Positions 24,781-33,091 of a stretch of DNA of 57,317 bases are shown here, piece by piece. A program made the translations under genes and the position numbers. Position 1 is the first letter of the stretch. Every line of letters begins with the position of its first letter. The notes beneath the pieces are model-generated. The model saw nothing but the letters and a program-made list of their open reading frames with translations. It searched no databases and was not told the DNA's origin. This DNA comes from Mucilaginibacter polytrichastri (GTDB lineage: Bacteria > Bacteroidota > Bacteroidia > Sphingobacteriales > Sphingobacteriaceae), in NCBI RefSeq assembly GCF_001911425.1, contig NZ_MPPL01000001.1, positions 4,348,588 through 4,405,904 on the forward strand, written 5' to 3'.

Positions 24781-25758
24781 ATGTTAACCAATTCTGTTAA
24801 GCTTATCATTTTAGGCGTTTGTTTTTGTGCATTATCATTTACAGCCAATGCTCAGAATTTCCCAATACAATATCACAGGTACATACATAAAGCCGACTCG
24901 TTGTATCAAGCCAAAAATTACCAGGCTTCGGGTATGGCTTATTCAAATGGCTTTAAGGTAGCCAAAGGGAAAGGAACTTATACTGATCGTTATAATGCGG
25001 CTTGTTCTTGGGCATTGGCCAATGTGCCGGATAGCGCTTTTGCAAGTTTGGAGTACCTGGTTAAGAAATTAGACTACAGCAATAGCAACCACCTTTTTCG
25101 GGATATGGATATGATGTCACTTTTTTCAGATAAACGATGGCTTCCTCTATTAAAAAGAGTGAACGGGAACCGTATAGTGGCAGAAGCCGGGTATAATATG
25201 CCTTTGGTAAAGGAGTTGGATACCATATACCGTGATGATCAAAATAGCCGGTTAAAGCTCGATTCGGTACAAAAGAAATTCGGCATTAATTCAAAAGAAC
25301 TCAATGATTTATGGGCTGCTATAAATAGTAAAGATTCTGTTAACCTAATAAAAGTTGAAGCTATATTAGACCAATATGGTTGGCTTGGCCCCGATATAAT
25401 AGGCAGGGCCGGTAACATGACCCTATTTTTGGTTATACAGCACGCGGATAAAGATACCCGTACAAAATATTTGCCCATGATGCGGGAGGCCGTTAAAAAA
25501 GGGCAGGCAGAGGCACCAGACCTTGCATTGATGGAAGACAGGGCTGCATTAGAGGCCGGCAACAAGCAACTTTATGGCAGCCAGATTGGGCAAGACACTA
25601 AAACAGGTAAATACTATATAGATCCTATTGAGGATGAGCCTAATGTAAATAATCGGCGTGCAGCTGTAGGATTGGCGCCTTTGGAATATTATGTACAGCA
25701 ATGGGGGATAGTTTATAAAGTACCAAACCCAAAGGGTACTGGTAAGAAAGTTAAATAA
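24781..25758 (+). CDS. Secreted DUF6624-like protein
   Basis: A 325-aa protein with a Sec signal peptide (residues 1-24, ending TANAQ). Residues 28-125 resemble a helical TPR-like region (YHRYIHKADSLYQAKNYQASGMAYSNGF). Residues about 145-310 contain the segment YGWLGPDIIGRAGNMTLFLVIQHAD, which I associate with DUF6624 proteins, common in Bacteroidota. The biochemical function of that family is not known to me. It is a single gene directly after the uvrA terminator. Confidence 0.7.
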   Translation: MLTNSVKLIILGVCFCALSFTANAQNFPIQYHRYIHKADSLYQAKNYQASGMAYSNGFKVAKGKGTYTDRYNAACSWALANVPDSAFASLEYLVKKLDYSNSNHLFRDMDMMSLFSDKRWLPLLKRVNGNRIVAEAGYNMPLVKELDTIYRDDQNSRLKLDSVQKKFGINSKELNDLWAAINSKDSVNLIKVEAILDQYGWLGPDIIGRAGNMTLFLVIQHADKDTRTKYLPMMREAVKKGQAEAPDLALMEDRAALEAGNKQLYGSQIGQDTKTGKYYIDPIEDEPNVNNRRAAVGLAPLEYYVQQWGIVYKVPNPKGTGKKVK

Positions 25759-25804
25759 TATTGATGATTTAGGGAAATTAAAGGATTAGCATTTACAATT
25801 GTTA

Positions 25805-26053
25805 ATGCTTAAATTTGAATACATGAAGGGTAATGAAGCACTTATGGATTCGTTAAATGAACAACAGGTAATGATGCTTCGTTTGTTTAAAGTTCCTTTG
25901 TCAAATGAAGATTTCACCCAAATTCGCCGTCTTGCAGTACAACTTCTTTCAAAAAAAATGGACGCAACTCTTGATCAATGGGAACAGGAAAAAGGTATCG
26001 ATAAGGATACTTATAATCAGTTAAGTCAAGGCCATTTCCGTACTTCTAAATAA
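25805..26053 (+). CDS. Putative antitoxin of a PIN-domain toxin-antitoxin pair
   Basis: A small helical, acidic protein (82 aa from ATG 25805, or 76 aa from ATG 25823; I cannot decide between them). It contains MLRLFKVPLSNEDFTQIRRLAVQLL and WEQEKGIDKDTYNQLSQGH. It matches no antitoxin family I can name with certainty. The assignment rests on size, position and tight linkage: the PIN toxin begins five bases after its stop. The DNA is visibly AT-richer than flanking housekeeping genes, as in acquired modules. Confidence 0.65.
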   Translation: MLKFEYMKGNEALMDSLNEQQVMMLRLFKVPLSNEDFTQIRRLAVQLLSKKMDATLDQWEQEKGIDKDTYNQLSQGHFRTSK

Positions 26054-26058
26054 ATCCA

Positions 26059-26469
26059 ATGAAAATTGTATTGGATTCTAATGTTCTATTAGTTGCTATA
26101 GGGCGAAGAAGTCAATACAGGCCCATCTGGAATGCCTTTATTGAGGGTAAATATCAACTCATTATTTCAGAGGACATTATTCATGAATATGAAGAAATTC
26201 TTATTCAACATTCTGCTCCAGGTATCGCCGACTTTGTAAAAGAAATTTTTATAGAATCACCGGATGTTTCTATTCAGCAGATATTTTACAAATGGGAAGC
26301 AATCGAAGCTGATCCTGATGACAATAAATTCTTTGATGTGGCAGTAGCCTCTAATGTTGATTATTTAGTCACTAACGATGCTCACTTCAACATCATAAAG
26401 AATTTAAAATTCCCTGCTGTGAGAATTATAAGTGCAGGTGAGTTTCTGAATATTCTTATTAGCCTATGA
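26059..26469 (+). CDS. PIN-domain toxin (putative type II toxin-antitoxin system)
   Basis: A 136-aa PIN-fold ribonuclease. The four acidic positions are present: Asp5 in VLDSNVLL, Glu in ISEDIIHEYEEIL (about 43-46), Asp in DPDDNKFFDVAVAS (about 89-95) and the terminal VTNDAHF (Asp about 112). It belongs to the PIN group usually labelled putative toxin-antitoxin system toxin component. Targets in the family are tRNA or mRNA. It is paired with the small gene just upstream. The AT-rich composition suggests horizontal gain. Toxicity is inferred, not shown. Confidence 0.85.
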   Translation: MKIVLDSNVLLVAIGRRSQYRPIWNAFIEGKYQLIISEDIIHEYEEILIQHSAPGIADFVKEIFIESPDVSIQQIFYKWEAIEADPDDNKFFDVAVASNVDYLVTNDAHFNIIKNLKFPAVRIISAGEFLNILISL

Positions 26470-26555
26470 CCCGTTGGCTGTAATTTTACTAAATCATAAT
26501 GATACTATAAAACTTACGCTTAAAGATTCTTAGCTACAATAACAACTGGTACGAG

Positions 26556-26605
26556 CCAATAAGAAAAGGGCTTCCTGATTAATCAGAAAGCCCTTTTCTT
26601 ATTGG
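26556..26605. terminator. Bidirectional terminator downstream of the PIN gene
   Basis: Two 25-base arms (26556-26580 and 26581-26605) are inverted copies with one mismatch and no loop to spare. A and T runs flank the GC core on both sides, suiting the convergent genes. Confidence 0.85.
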
Positions 26606-26617
26606 TGCTATTGTGAT

Positions 26618-27088
26618 TTATTTGCTTTTGGCAAATGTATAAACTACATAGCCTGTACCTGTGCTGCCTATGCCTACTGGCGCTTTAATTTTCATATTTG
26701 AGCCGTCGTTAGAGACTATGGCCAATTGATAGCCTTCTGCTACATTTTTGGCTTTATCGCCTTCAAATATCTTCTTAAACTGAAAAGTATCTCCGTTTAG
26801 CGACCAGAATATTTTTTGTGACGTGCCGCTGCTTAAAGTGTACGACCCATTACCACTATTGGTGAAAGACCATGTACTACCTATAAATGAGGCAGGCGGG
26901 CCCTGATCAAAAATAGTTTGCACTGCACCTTCTACCAGGTTTTGATACCCTACGTCGGTAAGCGTCCAGGTACCTACATAAGCAGATCGTGTAGCCCCAC
27001 CGTTAACAACACTTTTGGTGGCAGAACATGCCGAGATCAGCAGAGCAAAGGCCGACATAACTAGTGCCAGCGTAATAATTTTCTTCAT
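26618..27088 (-). CDS. Small lipocalin-like lipoprotein
   Basis: A 156-aa lipoprotein. The ATG at 27088 gives a proper signal peptide MKKIITLALVMSAFALLISAC with lipobox LISAC; the in-frame extension uses only a TTG. The mature part begins with YVGTWTLTDVGYQNL and proceeds through short beta strands (STWSFTNSGNGSYTL, QKIFWSLNGDTFQF, MKIKAP, YVVYTFAK), the pattern of the small lipocalin-like proteins frequent in Bacteroidota. Function unknown. The downstream neighbour is convergent. Confidence 0.7.
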   Translation of the reverse strand: MKKIITLALVMSAFALLISACSATKSVVNGGATRSAYVGTWTLTDVGYQNLVEGAVQTIFDQGPPASFIGSTWSFTNSGNGSYTLSSGTSQKIFWSLNGDTFQFKKIFEGDKAKNVAEGYQLAIVSNDGSNMKIKAPVGIGSTGTGYVVYTFAKSK

Positions 27089-27160
27089 CGTAATATATTT
27101 TTGTATCAAGTATAATACACAAATATGGCTAAGTAGTTTTAATAATTACTATTAAGTTAC

Positions 27161-28309
27161 TTATGGGGCTGTTGTAACAGGCTGCAGGTTATCAATAACC
27201 TCCTGGTACATAGCTTCATATTGTGGTAATATATTAGAAAGTTCAAAGGTGCGTGCATGCTCCAAAGCATTTTCTTTGAACTGTGCCAGGCGCTCTTCAT
27301 CTTCCAGAATATAAATTGCACGTTCGGCCATACCGTCAACATCGCCAACATCCCTAAGGAAGCCGGTTACACCTTCTACATTCAGCTCCGGCAAACCACC
27401 GGTGTTGGTACTCACTACAGGTACTTTACAGGCCATGGCTTCCAGCGCAGCTAAACCAAAACTTTCTGACTGAGATGGCATAAGGAAAAGATCAGACACT
27501 GATAAAATTTCTTCTACCGCATCCTGCTTACCCAAAAAGCGCACATTTTGGCTCACACCTAAATCGCGGGCCAGTTGCTCACATTCCGGGCGATCCTGCC
27601 CGTCACCTACCATCAACAGTTTAGATGGGATCACAGCATTCACTTTAGCAAAAATCCTAATTACATCCTGGGCGTGTTTAACCCTGCGGAAATTAGAAGT
27701 GTGTACCAGTATTTTTTCACCCTCAGGTGCTATTGCCTTTTTAAAGTGATCTTTGGGTTTTAAGCTAAAGCGGCTCAGATCAATAAAGTTAGTGATCACC
27801 CTGATATCTTTCTGAATATCGAAAAATCGGTAAGTGTCTTTTTTTAAATGCTCTGATACAGCAGTTACACCATCACTTTTATTAATCGAAAATTCAACTA
27901 CCGGTTTGTAAGTACGATCGTTACCCACCAGGGTAATATCGGTACCATGCAGGGTAGTAACCACCGGGATGCTGATACCATAAGTAGCCAGTATTTGTTT
28001 AGCCATAAACGCAGCCGAAGCATGTGGAATAGCATAATGCACGTGCAATACATCCAATTTTTCGAAACGTACCACATCAACCAAACGGCTGGCTAGTGCC
28101 AGTTCATAAGGCGGGAAATCAAACAGTGGATATTTGCTTACGGTAACTTCATGGTAAAACAGGTTCTCTGAAAACAGGTCGAGCCGGGCAGGTTGGTTAT
28201 AGGTAACAAAATGCACCTGGTGACCGCGGTCGGCCAGTGCTTTACCCAACTCTGTAGCCACAACGCCGCTGCCGCCAAACGTTGGGTAACATACAATTCC
28301 GATTTTCAT
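27161..28309 (-). CDS. bshA: N-acetyl-alpha-D-glucosaminyl L-malate synthase BshA
   Basis: First enzyme of bacillithiol synthesis: a GT4 glycosyltransferase joining UDP-GlcNAc and L-malate. The N-terminus IGIVCYPTFGGSGVVATELGK is characteristic. VHYAIPHASAAFMAKQI and TTLHGTDITLVGNDRTYKP follow, and the C-terminal donor site reads FLMPSQSESFGLAALEAMACKVPVVSTNTGG with the E-x7-E pair. 382 aa is the usual length. With ytxJ at 6406 it shows a bacillithiol-using organism; bshB and bshC are not in the window. Confidence 0.96.
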   Translation of the reverse strand: MKIGIVCYPTFGGSGVVATELGKALADRGHQVHFVTYNQPARLDLFSENLFYHEVTVSKYPLFDFPPYELALASRLVDVVRFEKLDVLHVHYAIPHASAAFMAKQILATYGISIPVVTTLHGTDITLVGNDRTYKPVVEFSINKSDGVTAVSEHLKKDTYRFFDIQKDIRVITNFIDLSRFSLKPKDHFKKAIAPEGEKILVHTSNFRRVKHAQDVIRIFAKVNAVIPSKLLMVGDGQDRPECEQLARDLGVSQNVRFLGKQDAVEEILSVSDLFLMPSQSESFGLAALEAMACKVPVVSTNTGGLPELNVEGVTGFLRDVGDVDGMAERAIYILEDEERLAQFKENALEHARTFELSNILPQYEAMYQEVIDNLQPVTTAP

Positions 28310-28795
28310 TTAATATGGATACGGGTTAAATTGAGATACAACTGCCTATAAATTAAGGCTCATATATCGTTGCAAGTTTAACAGCAATTTACGGCAAAAG
28401 TGTTAAACTGATGTAAAGTTTATGAGACCGAATTTTAATGAATTGTGGGGGAGTTTATCGTATTTATAAACACGCTATTCTTTCACGCACTCATTATTTT
28501 TGTTACTGACGCAGTTGTGTCACGAAAAACATCAAAACTAGTCTGGATATTCGTATTGTCCTTTTGCAGTTGTACAACTCATTGGGATTTGCCGATCATA
28601 CAGCCGGCAAAATAAGAAAGGAAAAAATGTTCGTCTAAAAAAATTCAACCTCCTCTAACTTATTGCCATTACAGCCTTACCGGGTAATGCTGCGGCAAAA
28701 CAAATTAACATGTTTTGGTGGCTTTGCACTTGCCACTCATCAGCTTTATTATTTACTTTAAAACCTTTAACAAGTGCAATAGCAATATTATAACT
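28310..28795. other. Non-coding region upstream of bshA
   Basis: Almost 490 AT-rich bases without a supported gene. I found no TAnnTTTG box for bshA close to its start codon and no RNA element that I recognise. Confidence 0.45.
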
Positions 28796-28849
28796 ATGAT
28801 TTACCCAGCCCGGTTTGATGATATACCTATTTTACAGCAACTGATAATG
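28796..28849 (+). pseudogene. Possible remnant of a GNAT acetyltransferase N-terminus
   Basis: From an ATG the DNA encodes MIYPARFDDIPILQQL, the look of a GNAT N-acetyltransferase beginning (I-R-P-A-x-x-x-D-I-P-x-L). After about 16 residues similarity is lost as the frame enters the end of the convergent gene. If real, it is a truncated relic. The match is short and may be chance. Confidence 0.25.
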
Positions 28850-28859
28850 ATGAAAGAGA

Positions 28860-29318
28860 TTATTTCTTCCTCACATAAGTTTCTACAATCTCACGGTTGA
28901 TTTTCAAGCTATCGAGCCGCTCTATGCCTTTTTGTATGAGCGTATCGTTGTGGATGGTAAGTTTAAAATTAAATTCGTGGCCTTCCCATACGCGGTCGGT
29001 GCAGTACATCAGGTGTTCTGTGTAGTCATCACCTTTTAAGGTGTAAGTCCCGGCGCCCGAACTAAAGAATGGGGTATCAATTTTACCTTTTTTTAAATCG
29101 TGCTGGGTAAAAGCAAAATGCGTGTCGTTATACATCTTAATCATCTCATCTTCTTTACCCTTCACCGGATAAGTAATTGCGGTATCACCTTTGGTAATAA
29201 TAACATCTGATACCAGTTGCCAAGTACCAATAATAGAAGCTTTTGGTTCGGCTGGTTTCGGTTGGTTACACGCTGCTAAGCCAAGCGCAAGCATTGCCAG
29301 TAAGTTTTGAGGTTTCAT
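28860..29318 (-). CDS. Small lipoprotein, lipocalin-like (DUF4488-like)
   Basis: A 152-aa lipoprotein with signal peptide and lipobox GLAAC (Cys about 17). The mature protein opens with IIGTWQLVSDVIITKGDTAITYP and continues through MIKMYNDTHFAFTQHD and AGTYTLKGDDYTEHL, to LTIHNDTLIQKGIERL. This is the beta-barrel pattern of small lipocalin-like proteins of Bacteroidota, closest in my reading to DUF4488. Ligand unknown. It stands alone between a repeat and a non-coding region. Confidence 0.68.
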   Translation of the reverse strand: MKPQNLLAMLALGLAACNQPKPAEPKASIIGTWQLVSDVIITKGDTAITYPVKGKEDEMIKMYNDTHFAFTQHDLKKGKIDTPFFSSGAGTYTLKGDDYTEHLMYCTDRVWEGHEFNFKLTIHNDTLIQKGIERLDSLKINREIVETYVRKK

Positions 29319-29399
29319 GAAGTGTAATTGGTTATAAGTACGGGGTAATATAGGAAATTTACCCGTTGTTAGTATCGAGCTATCATCAGCCTTTTTTAA

Positions 29400-29512
29400 T
29401 TCCCTCCCTTGGGAGGAGCGGGCCGGATAGTGTAATGGCAGAGAGGGGTTTATCTAATTGCAAATCGAATAACCCCTCCCTAACCCTCCCGAGGGAGGGA
29501 ACTAAAATTTCA
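29400..29512. repeat. Dispersed CCCTCCC/GGGAGGG repeat
   Basis: Begins TTCCCTCCCTTGGGAGG and ends CCTCCCGAGGGAGGGAA, with GAGAGGGGTT and AACCCCTCCC inside, so it can fold into nested hairpins. A related copy is at 37779-37880, with shorter pieces near 60-95 and 56535-56578. Confidence 0.7.
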
Positions 29513-29520
29513 TCAACAAA

Positions 29521-31344
29521 TTACAACCCCTTCGTTATTGCATCATAAATCGTGTCCATTATCCGTGGGCGGATATTGAGGCTCGATAACTTGTCGGTTA
29601 CTTTAGGATAAACCCGATTAGATAGGAAAATATAAACCAAGTTATCTTTCGGGTCCACCCATACACAAGTGCCGGTATAGCCGGTATGACCAAAGGTACC
29701 GGGGTTAGCATTGTATGATGGGTAATGGCTGTCTACTATCGGCCCCCAGCCATCGAAGCCCAAGCCGCGGCGACTTACGTTTGATTGGCGGGACGTAAAC
29801 TGTTCTACAATTTCGGGTTTAATGTATTGTACCCCGCCGTAGCTGCCTTTATTCAGCAGCATCTGGAATAGGATAGCTTCATCATTAGCACTACCAAAAT
29901 AACCTGCATGGCCGGATACGCCACCTGCCATTGCGGCACCCTGATCGTGTACATAACCTACTAACAAGGTATGCCGAAAATAGGTATCATCTTCTGTAGG
30001 GATGATCTGATCTCGTGTGAAACGGTTACGGGGTAAAAACCCGGCTGTTTGCATCCCCAGCGGGTTATAAAAATGCTGTTGTGCATACTCGTTTATTGGC
30101 TGTGCTGCTACAGTTTCTACAATTTCTTTGGTAAAATACATGCTCAGGTCGCTGTACACATATTGCCCGCGGGTGCGTAATGCACTATTAAGCATGCGCG
30201 GCAGCATTGTATCCTTATAATAGTCCTTACGGATATAATAACCATCAGCTACTTTGGTTGGGTATATTGCTGATGAGTCGCTGCTGTGATCGGCCGGCTT
30301 TATGGTTTCATAAAACGGAATAAAAGGAATCAAACCTGCCTGGTGCAGCAATAATTCACGCAGGCGGATATCGCTTTTATTGGTATTTCGTGCCTCGGGC
30401 AAATACGTACCCATGGTAGAGTCGAGGTTTAGCTTGCCTGCTTGTACCAGCTGCATAGCTGCAGGTGTTGTAGCAGATACTTTGGTTACTGATGCCATAT
30501 CAAAAATATCAGTGACCTTATCGGGCAGTACGCTGGTATCATAAGTGTGGTTACCGTAAGCTTTGTTAAAGATCACCTTACCGTCTTTAGCCACCAATAC
30601 CACGCAGCCCGGTGTGGCATGATTACGAATGGCTTCCTGAGCTATCAGATCGATGCCCGAAAGGTTCAGCGAGTTAATGCCCACATCTTCGGGTACGCTG
30701 TACCCCAGACGTATTTTAGCAGTTTCGAAACCTGCACCCGATGTATATTTGGATGAAAAGCTATTGGCTAACTTTTGTGTAGCTGCTACCCCGCCAAATA
30801 TAAGCTGCGGCACATACTGCGCGGTAACCGGCGAAGGCTTTTCGCACCAGATAATCGGTGCCATAACATCATTCAGCATAGTTAAAGCCCTGCCCGGGCC
30901 ATAAAAGGCAATTACAATATTTTTTACCTTTTGGGTAGCGACGATATAAGCCATTAACTGGCTGTTGTTTACATCGGTTTCTGTTAACTGAAAAACAAGC
31001 GTATTGTACAGTTTCAAATCATCGCCCAGTGCGGCAATTTTATTACCGTAGGTGTTACCGTTAATAAGTTTAATGGCGGTATACTTGGTAAGGATACTAT
31101 CGAAGCCTGCTGAGTACGAATAGTTAAAATGGATACTCGCTACTTTAATCTGTTCCAGATTTTTTAGCGGCACCAGCTGATACTCGTTATTTAGCAGTAC
31201 AGTAGTTTTTTCAGCATCCTTAGTTTCGGCCAAAAACTGCTGATTGGTAATATTTTTAGGCTGCGGCTGTTGTGCGCAAGCAGTTTGGGTAATAATAAAT
31301 ACTGCTAATAGCAGTACGGCAAGGGGGTGCCTATTTTTTCTCAT
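29521..31344 (-). CDS. Serine hydrolase (class C beta-lactamase fold) with GH3 C-domain-like N-terminus
   Basis: A 607-aa lipoprotein from ATG 31344 (signal peptide, lipobox QTAC); an upstream ATG seven codons earlier is possible. Residues from about 225 form a class C/PBP4-type serine hydrolase: SVTK (SxxK nucleophile), YSD (Y-x-N position) and HTGYTG (K-T-G position). Residues about 30-210 are not part of this fold. They recall the C-terminal domain of GH3 beta-N-acetylglucosaminidases (VLLNNEYQLVPLKNLEQIKVAS), which in many Bacteroidota precedes the same hydrolase in proteins of about 1000 aa. Here the GH3 catalytic barrel is absent. Its start overlaps the upstream gene. Probably acts on cell-wall peptides. 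Confidence 0.85.
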   Translation of the reverse strand: MRKNRHPLAVLLLAVFIITQTACAQQPQPKNITNQQFLAETKDAEKTTVLLNNEYQLVPLKNLEQIKVASIHFNYSYSAGFDSILTKYTAIKLINGNTYGNKIAALGDDLKLYNTLVFQLTETDVNNSQLMAYIVATQKVKNIVIAFYGPGRALTMLNDVMAPIIWCEKPSPVTAQYVPQLIFGGVAATQKLANSFSSKYTSGAGFETAKIRLGYSVPEDVGINSLNLSGIDLIAQEAIRNHATPGCVVLVAKDGKVIFNKAYGNHTYDTSVLPDKVTDIFDMASVTKVSATTPAAMQLVQAGKLNLDSTMGTYLPEARNTNKSDIRLRELLLHQAGLIPFIPFYETIKPADHSSDSSAIYPTKVADGYYIRKDYYKDTMLPRMLNSALRTRGQYVYSDLSMYFTKEIVETVAAQPINEYAQQHFYNPLGMQTAGFLPRNRFTRDQIIPTEDDTYFRHTLLVGYVHDQGAAMAGGVSGHAGYFGSANDEAILFQMLLNKGSYGGVQYIKPEIVEQFTSRQSNVSRRGLGFDGWGPIVDSHYPSYNANPGTFGHTGYTGTCVWVDPKDNLVYIFLSNRVYPKVTDKLSSLNIRPRIMDTIYDAITKGL

Positions 31345-32977
31345 AAACTTTTTCACCATTAACATAAGTCTTCATCACTTTCACTTTGGGTAGTTGTGCA
31401 CCACCTACTTTCATAATATCCTGATCGAGGATCACAAAATCGGCGTATTTACCGGGTTCAATGCTTCCTTTTTCTTTTTCTTCAAAATTAGCTTTGGCGG
31501 CCCAGATGGTCATCCCCTTTAAAGCTTCCTGGCGGCTCAGGGCATTATCTTTCTGGAAACCACCAGCCGGGAAACCTTTCAGGTCCATCCGTTCGGTTGC
31601 TGCGTAAAATGTATACAGCGGGTTAATATTTTCTACGGGAAAGTCTGTACCCAAAGGCATCCAGCTGTTTTGCTTCAACAGGGTTTTGTAGGCATAAGCA
31701 GTTTTTAAACGCCCGGAGCCCAAACGCTGACCAGCCCAATACATATCAGATGTGGCATGGGTAGGCTGCACTGATGGGATAATGCTGTTCTCGCCAAACA
31801 GCTTTACATCTTCGGGTGCTACAATTTGTGCATGCTCAATACGCCAGCGCAGGTTATTTTTGCCTTTAAGCGCTTTAGCATAAATATGCAGCATCAGCCG
31901 GTTGGCCGAGTCGCCAATGGCATGGGTACACATCTGGAAGCCTTTTGCCGCTAGTTTGGTGGCAATTTCTTCGTAGTGTTTGGGCGTATTCAGCAACGAG
32001 CCGCTCCAGCCGGCTTTATCAGCGTAAGGTTTAAGCAAGGCTGCCCCGCGCGAGCCCAAAGCGCCATCGGCATACACCTTAAAAGCGCGTACATCAAGGC
32101 CCGGTGTTTTAAAAACGCCTCGTTTAAACAGGTACTCGTAATTTTCGGGATTGTCTGACAGCATTACGTACATCCGCATTTTTAATGCGCCTTTGTGCTG
32201 TAGCTGTGCAATAGTGCTTACCATAGTATAAGGTAAACCGCAATCATCAACCGTGGTTAGGCCTACGCCAAAACAGTTACGCTGGGCATCGGTAAAGGCT
32301 TCCTCTACCATGGCATCTGTCGGGGCGGGTATTTTATGTTCAACCAGTTTCATGGCGTTATCAACCAAAATACCGGTTAGTTTACCATTAATAGTTTCTA
32401 TTTGCCCGCCGGCAATGGTTTGTCCGGGTTTAATACCGGCAATATTTAAGGCAGCCTGGTTTACAACAATGGCATGCCCATCCACCCGCGATAGCATAAC
32501 CGGCCTTACCGGGAACAAAGAATCCAGTTTGGCTTTGTTAGGAAATTGCTTGTCTTTCCAATCATTTTGGTCCCAGCCGCGGCCAATAATCCAGCCTTCG
32601 GTATTGCGTTTGGCAAAGCTTTGCACCGAGTCTGTAATTTCTTTCCAGCTTTGGGTGCCTTCCAGGTGTACTTCCTGCAAGCTCATGCCGTATTCGTAAA
32701 AGTGGGCATGGGCATCTATAAACCCGGGGTAAATCGGCTTGCCACCTGCATCAACCACTTTGCGGGCCTTGTATTTTTTCTCGAGGGTATCGGCATTTCC
32801 AACGGCAATTATTTTTCCGCTGCTTACTACCAAACAGTTGGCGGTAGTAAAATTACTATCAACGGTATAAACAACCGCATTTTTCACTAACAGATCGGCA
32901 TTATATTCTTTTTGCTGGCATGCTACAAACGCTATACAGAGCAGCAGGGGCCACATTTTTCTTAGTTTTTCAAACAT
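31331..32977 (-). CDS. Lipoprotein amidohydrolase (YtcJ-like)
   Basis: A 548-aa metal-dependent amidohydrolase of the amidohydrolase-3 family. The signal peptide has lipobox FVAC (Cys about 20), placing it in the envelope. Metal and active-site motifs: PGFIDAHAHF (H-x-H, about residue 86), GRGWDQNDW, CTHAIGDSANRLML (about 350) and the C-terminal PLGTDFPVENINPL (about 448). Substrates of YtcJ-like enzymes are mostly unknown. It overlaps the downstream serine hydrolase by 14 bases, so the two are co-expressed. Confidence 0.9.
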   Translation of the reverse strand: MFEKLRKMWPLLLCIAFVACQQKEYNADLLVKNAVVYTVDSNFTTANCLVVSSGKIIAVGNADTLEKKYKARKVVDAGGKPIYPGFIDAHAHFYEYGMSLQEVHLEGTQSWKEITDSVQSFAKRNTEGWIIGRGWDQNDWKDKQFPNKAKLDSLFPVRPVMLSRVDGHAIVVNQAALNIAGIKPGQTIAGGQIETINGKLTGILVDNAMKLVEHKIPAPTDAMVEEAFTDAQRNCFGVGLTTVDDCGLPYTMVSTIAQLQHKGALKMRMYVMLSDNPENYEYLFKRGVFKTPGLDVRAFKVYADGALGSRGAALLKPYADKAGWSGSLLNTPKHYEEIATKLAAKGFQMCTHAIGDSANRLMLHIYAKALKGKNNLRWRIEHAQIVAPEDVKLFGENSIIPSVQPTHATSDMYWAGQRLGSGRLKTAYAYKTLLKQNSWMPLGTDFPVENINPLYTFYAATERMDLKGFPAGGFQKDNALSRQEALKGMTIWAAKANFEEKEKGSIEPGKYADFVILDQDIMKVGGAQLPKVKVMKTYVNGEKVYEKK

Positions 32978-33091
32978 AGAGGTTAGTTAACAGCTTAGTT
33001 ACAAAACTATATACAACTATCAGAAGCTAAAGTTATGGTATCAAATATTTAATTTAGCATCCGACAACGAAATTGAAGGGAAATTAAATAA

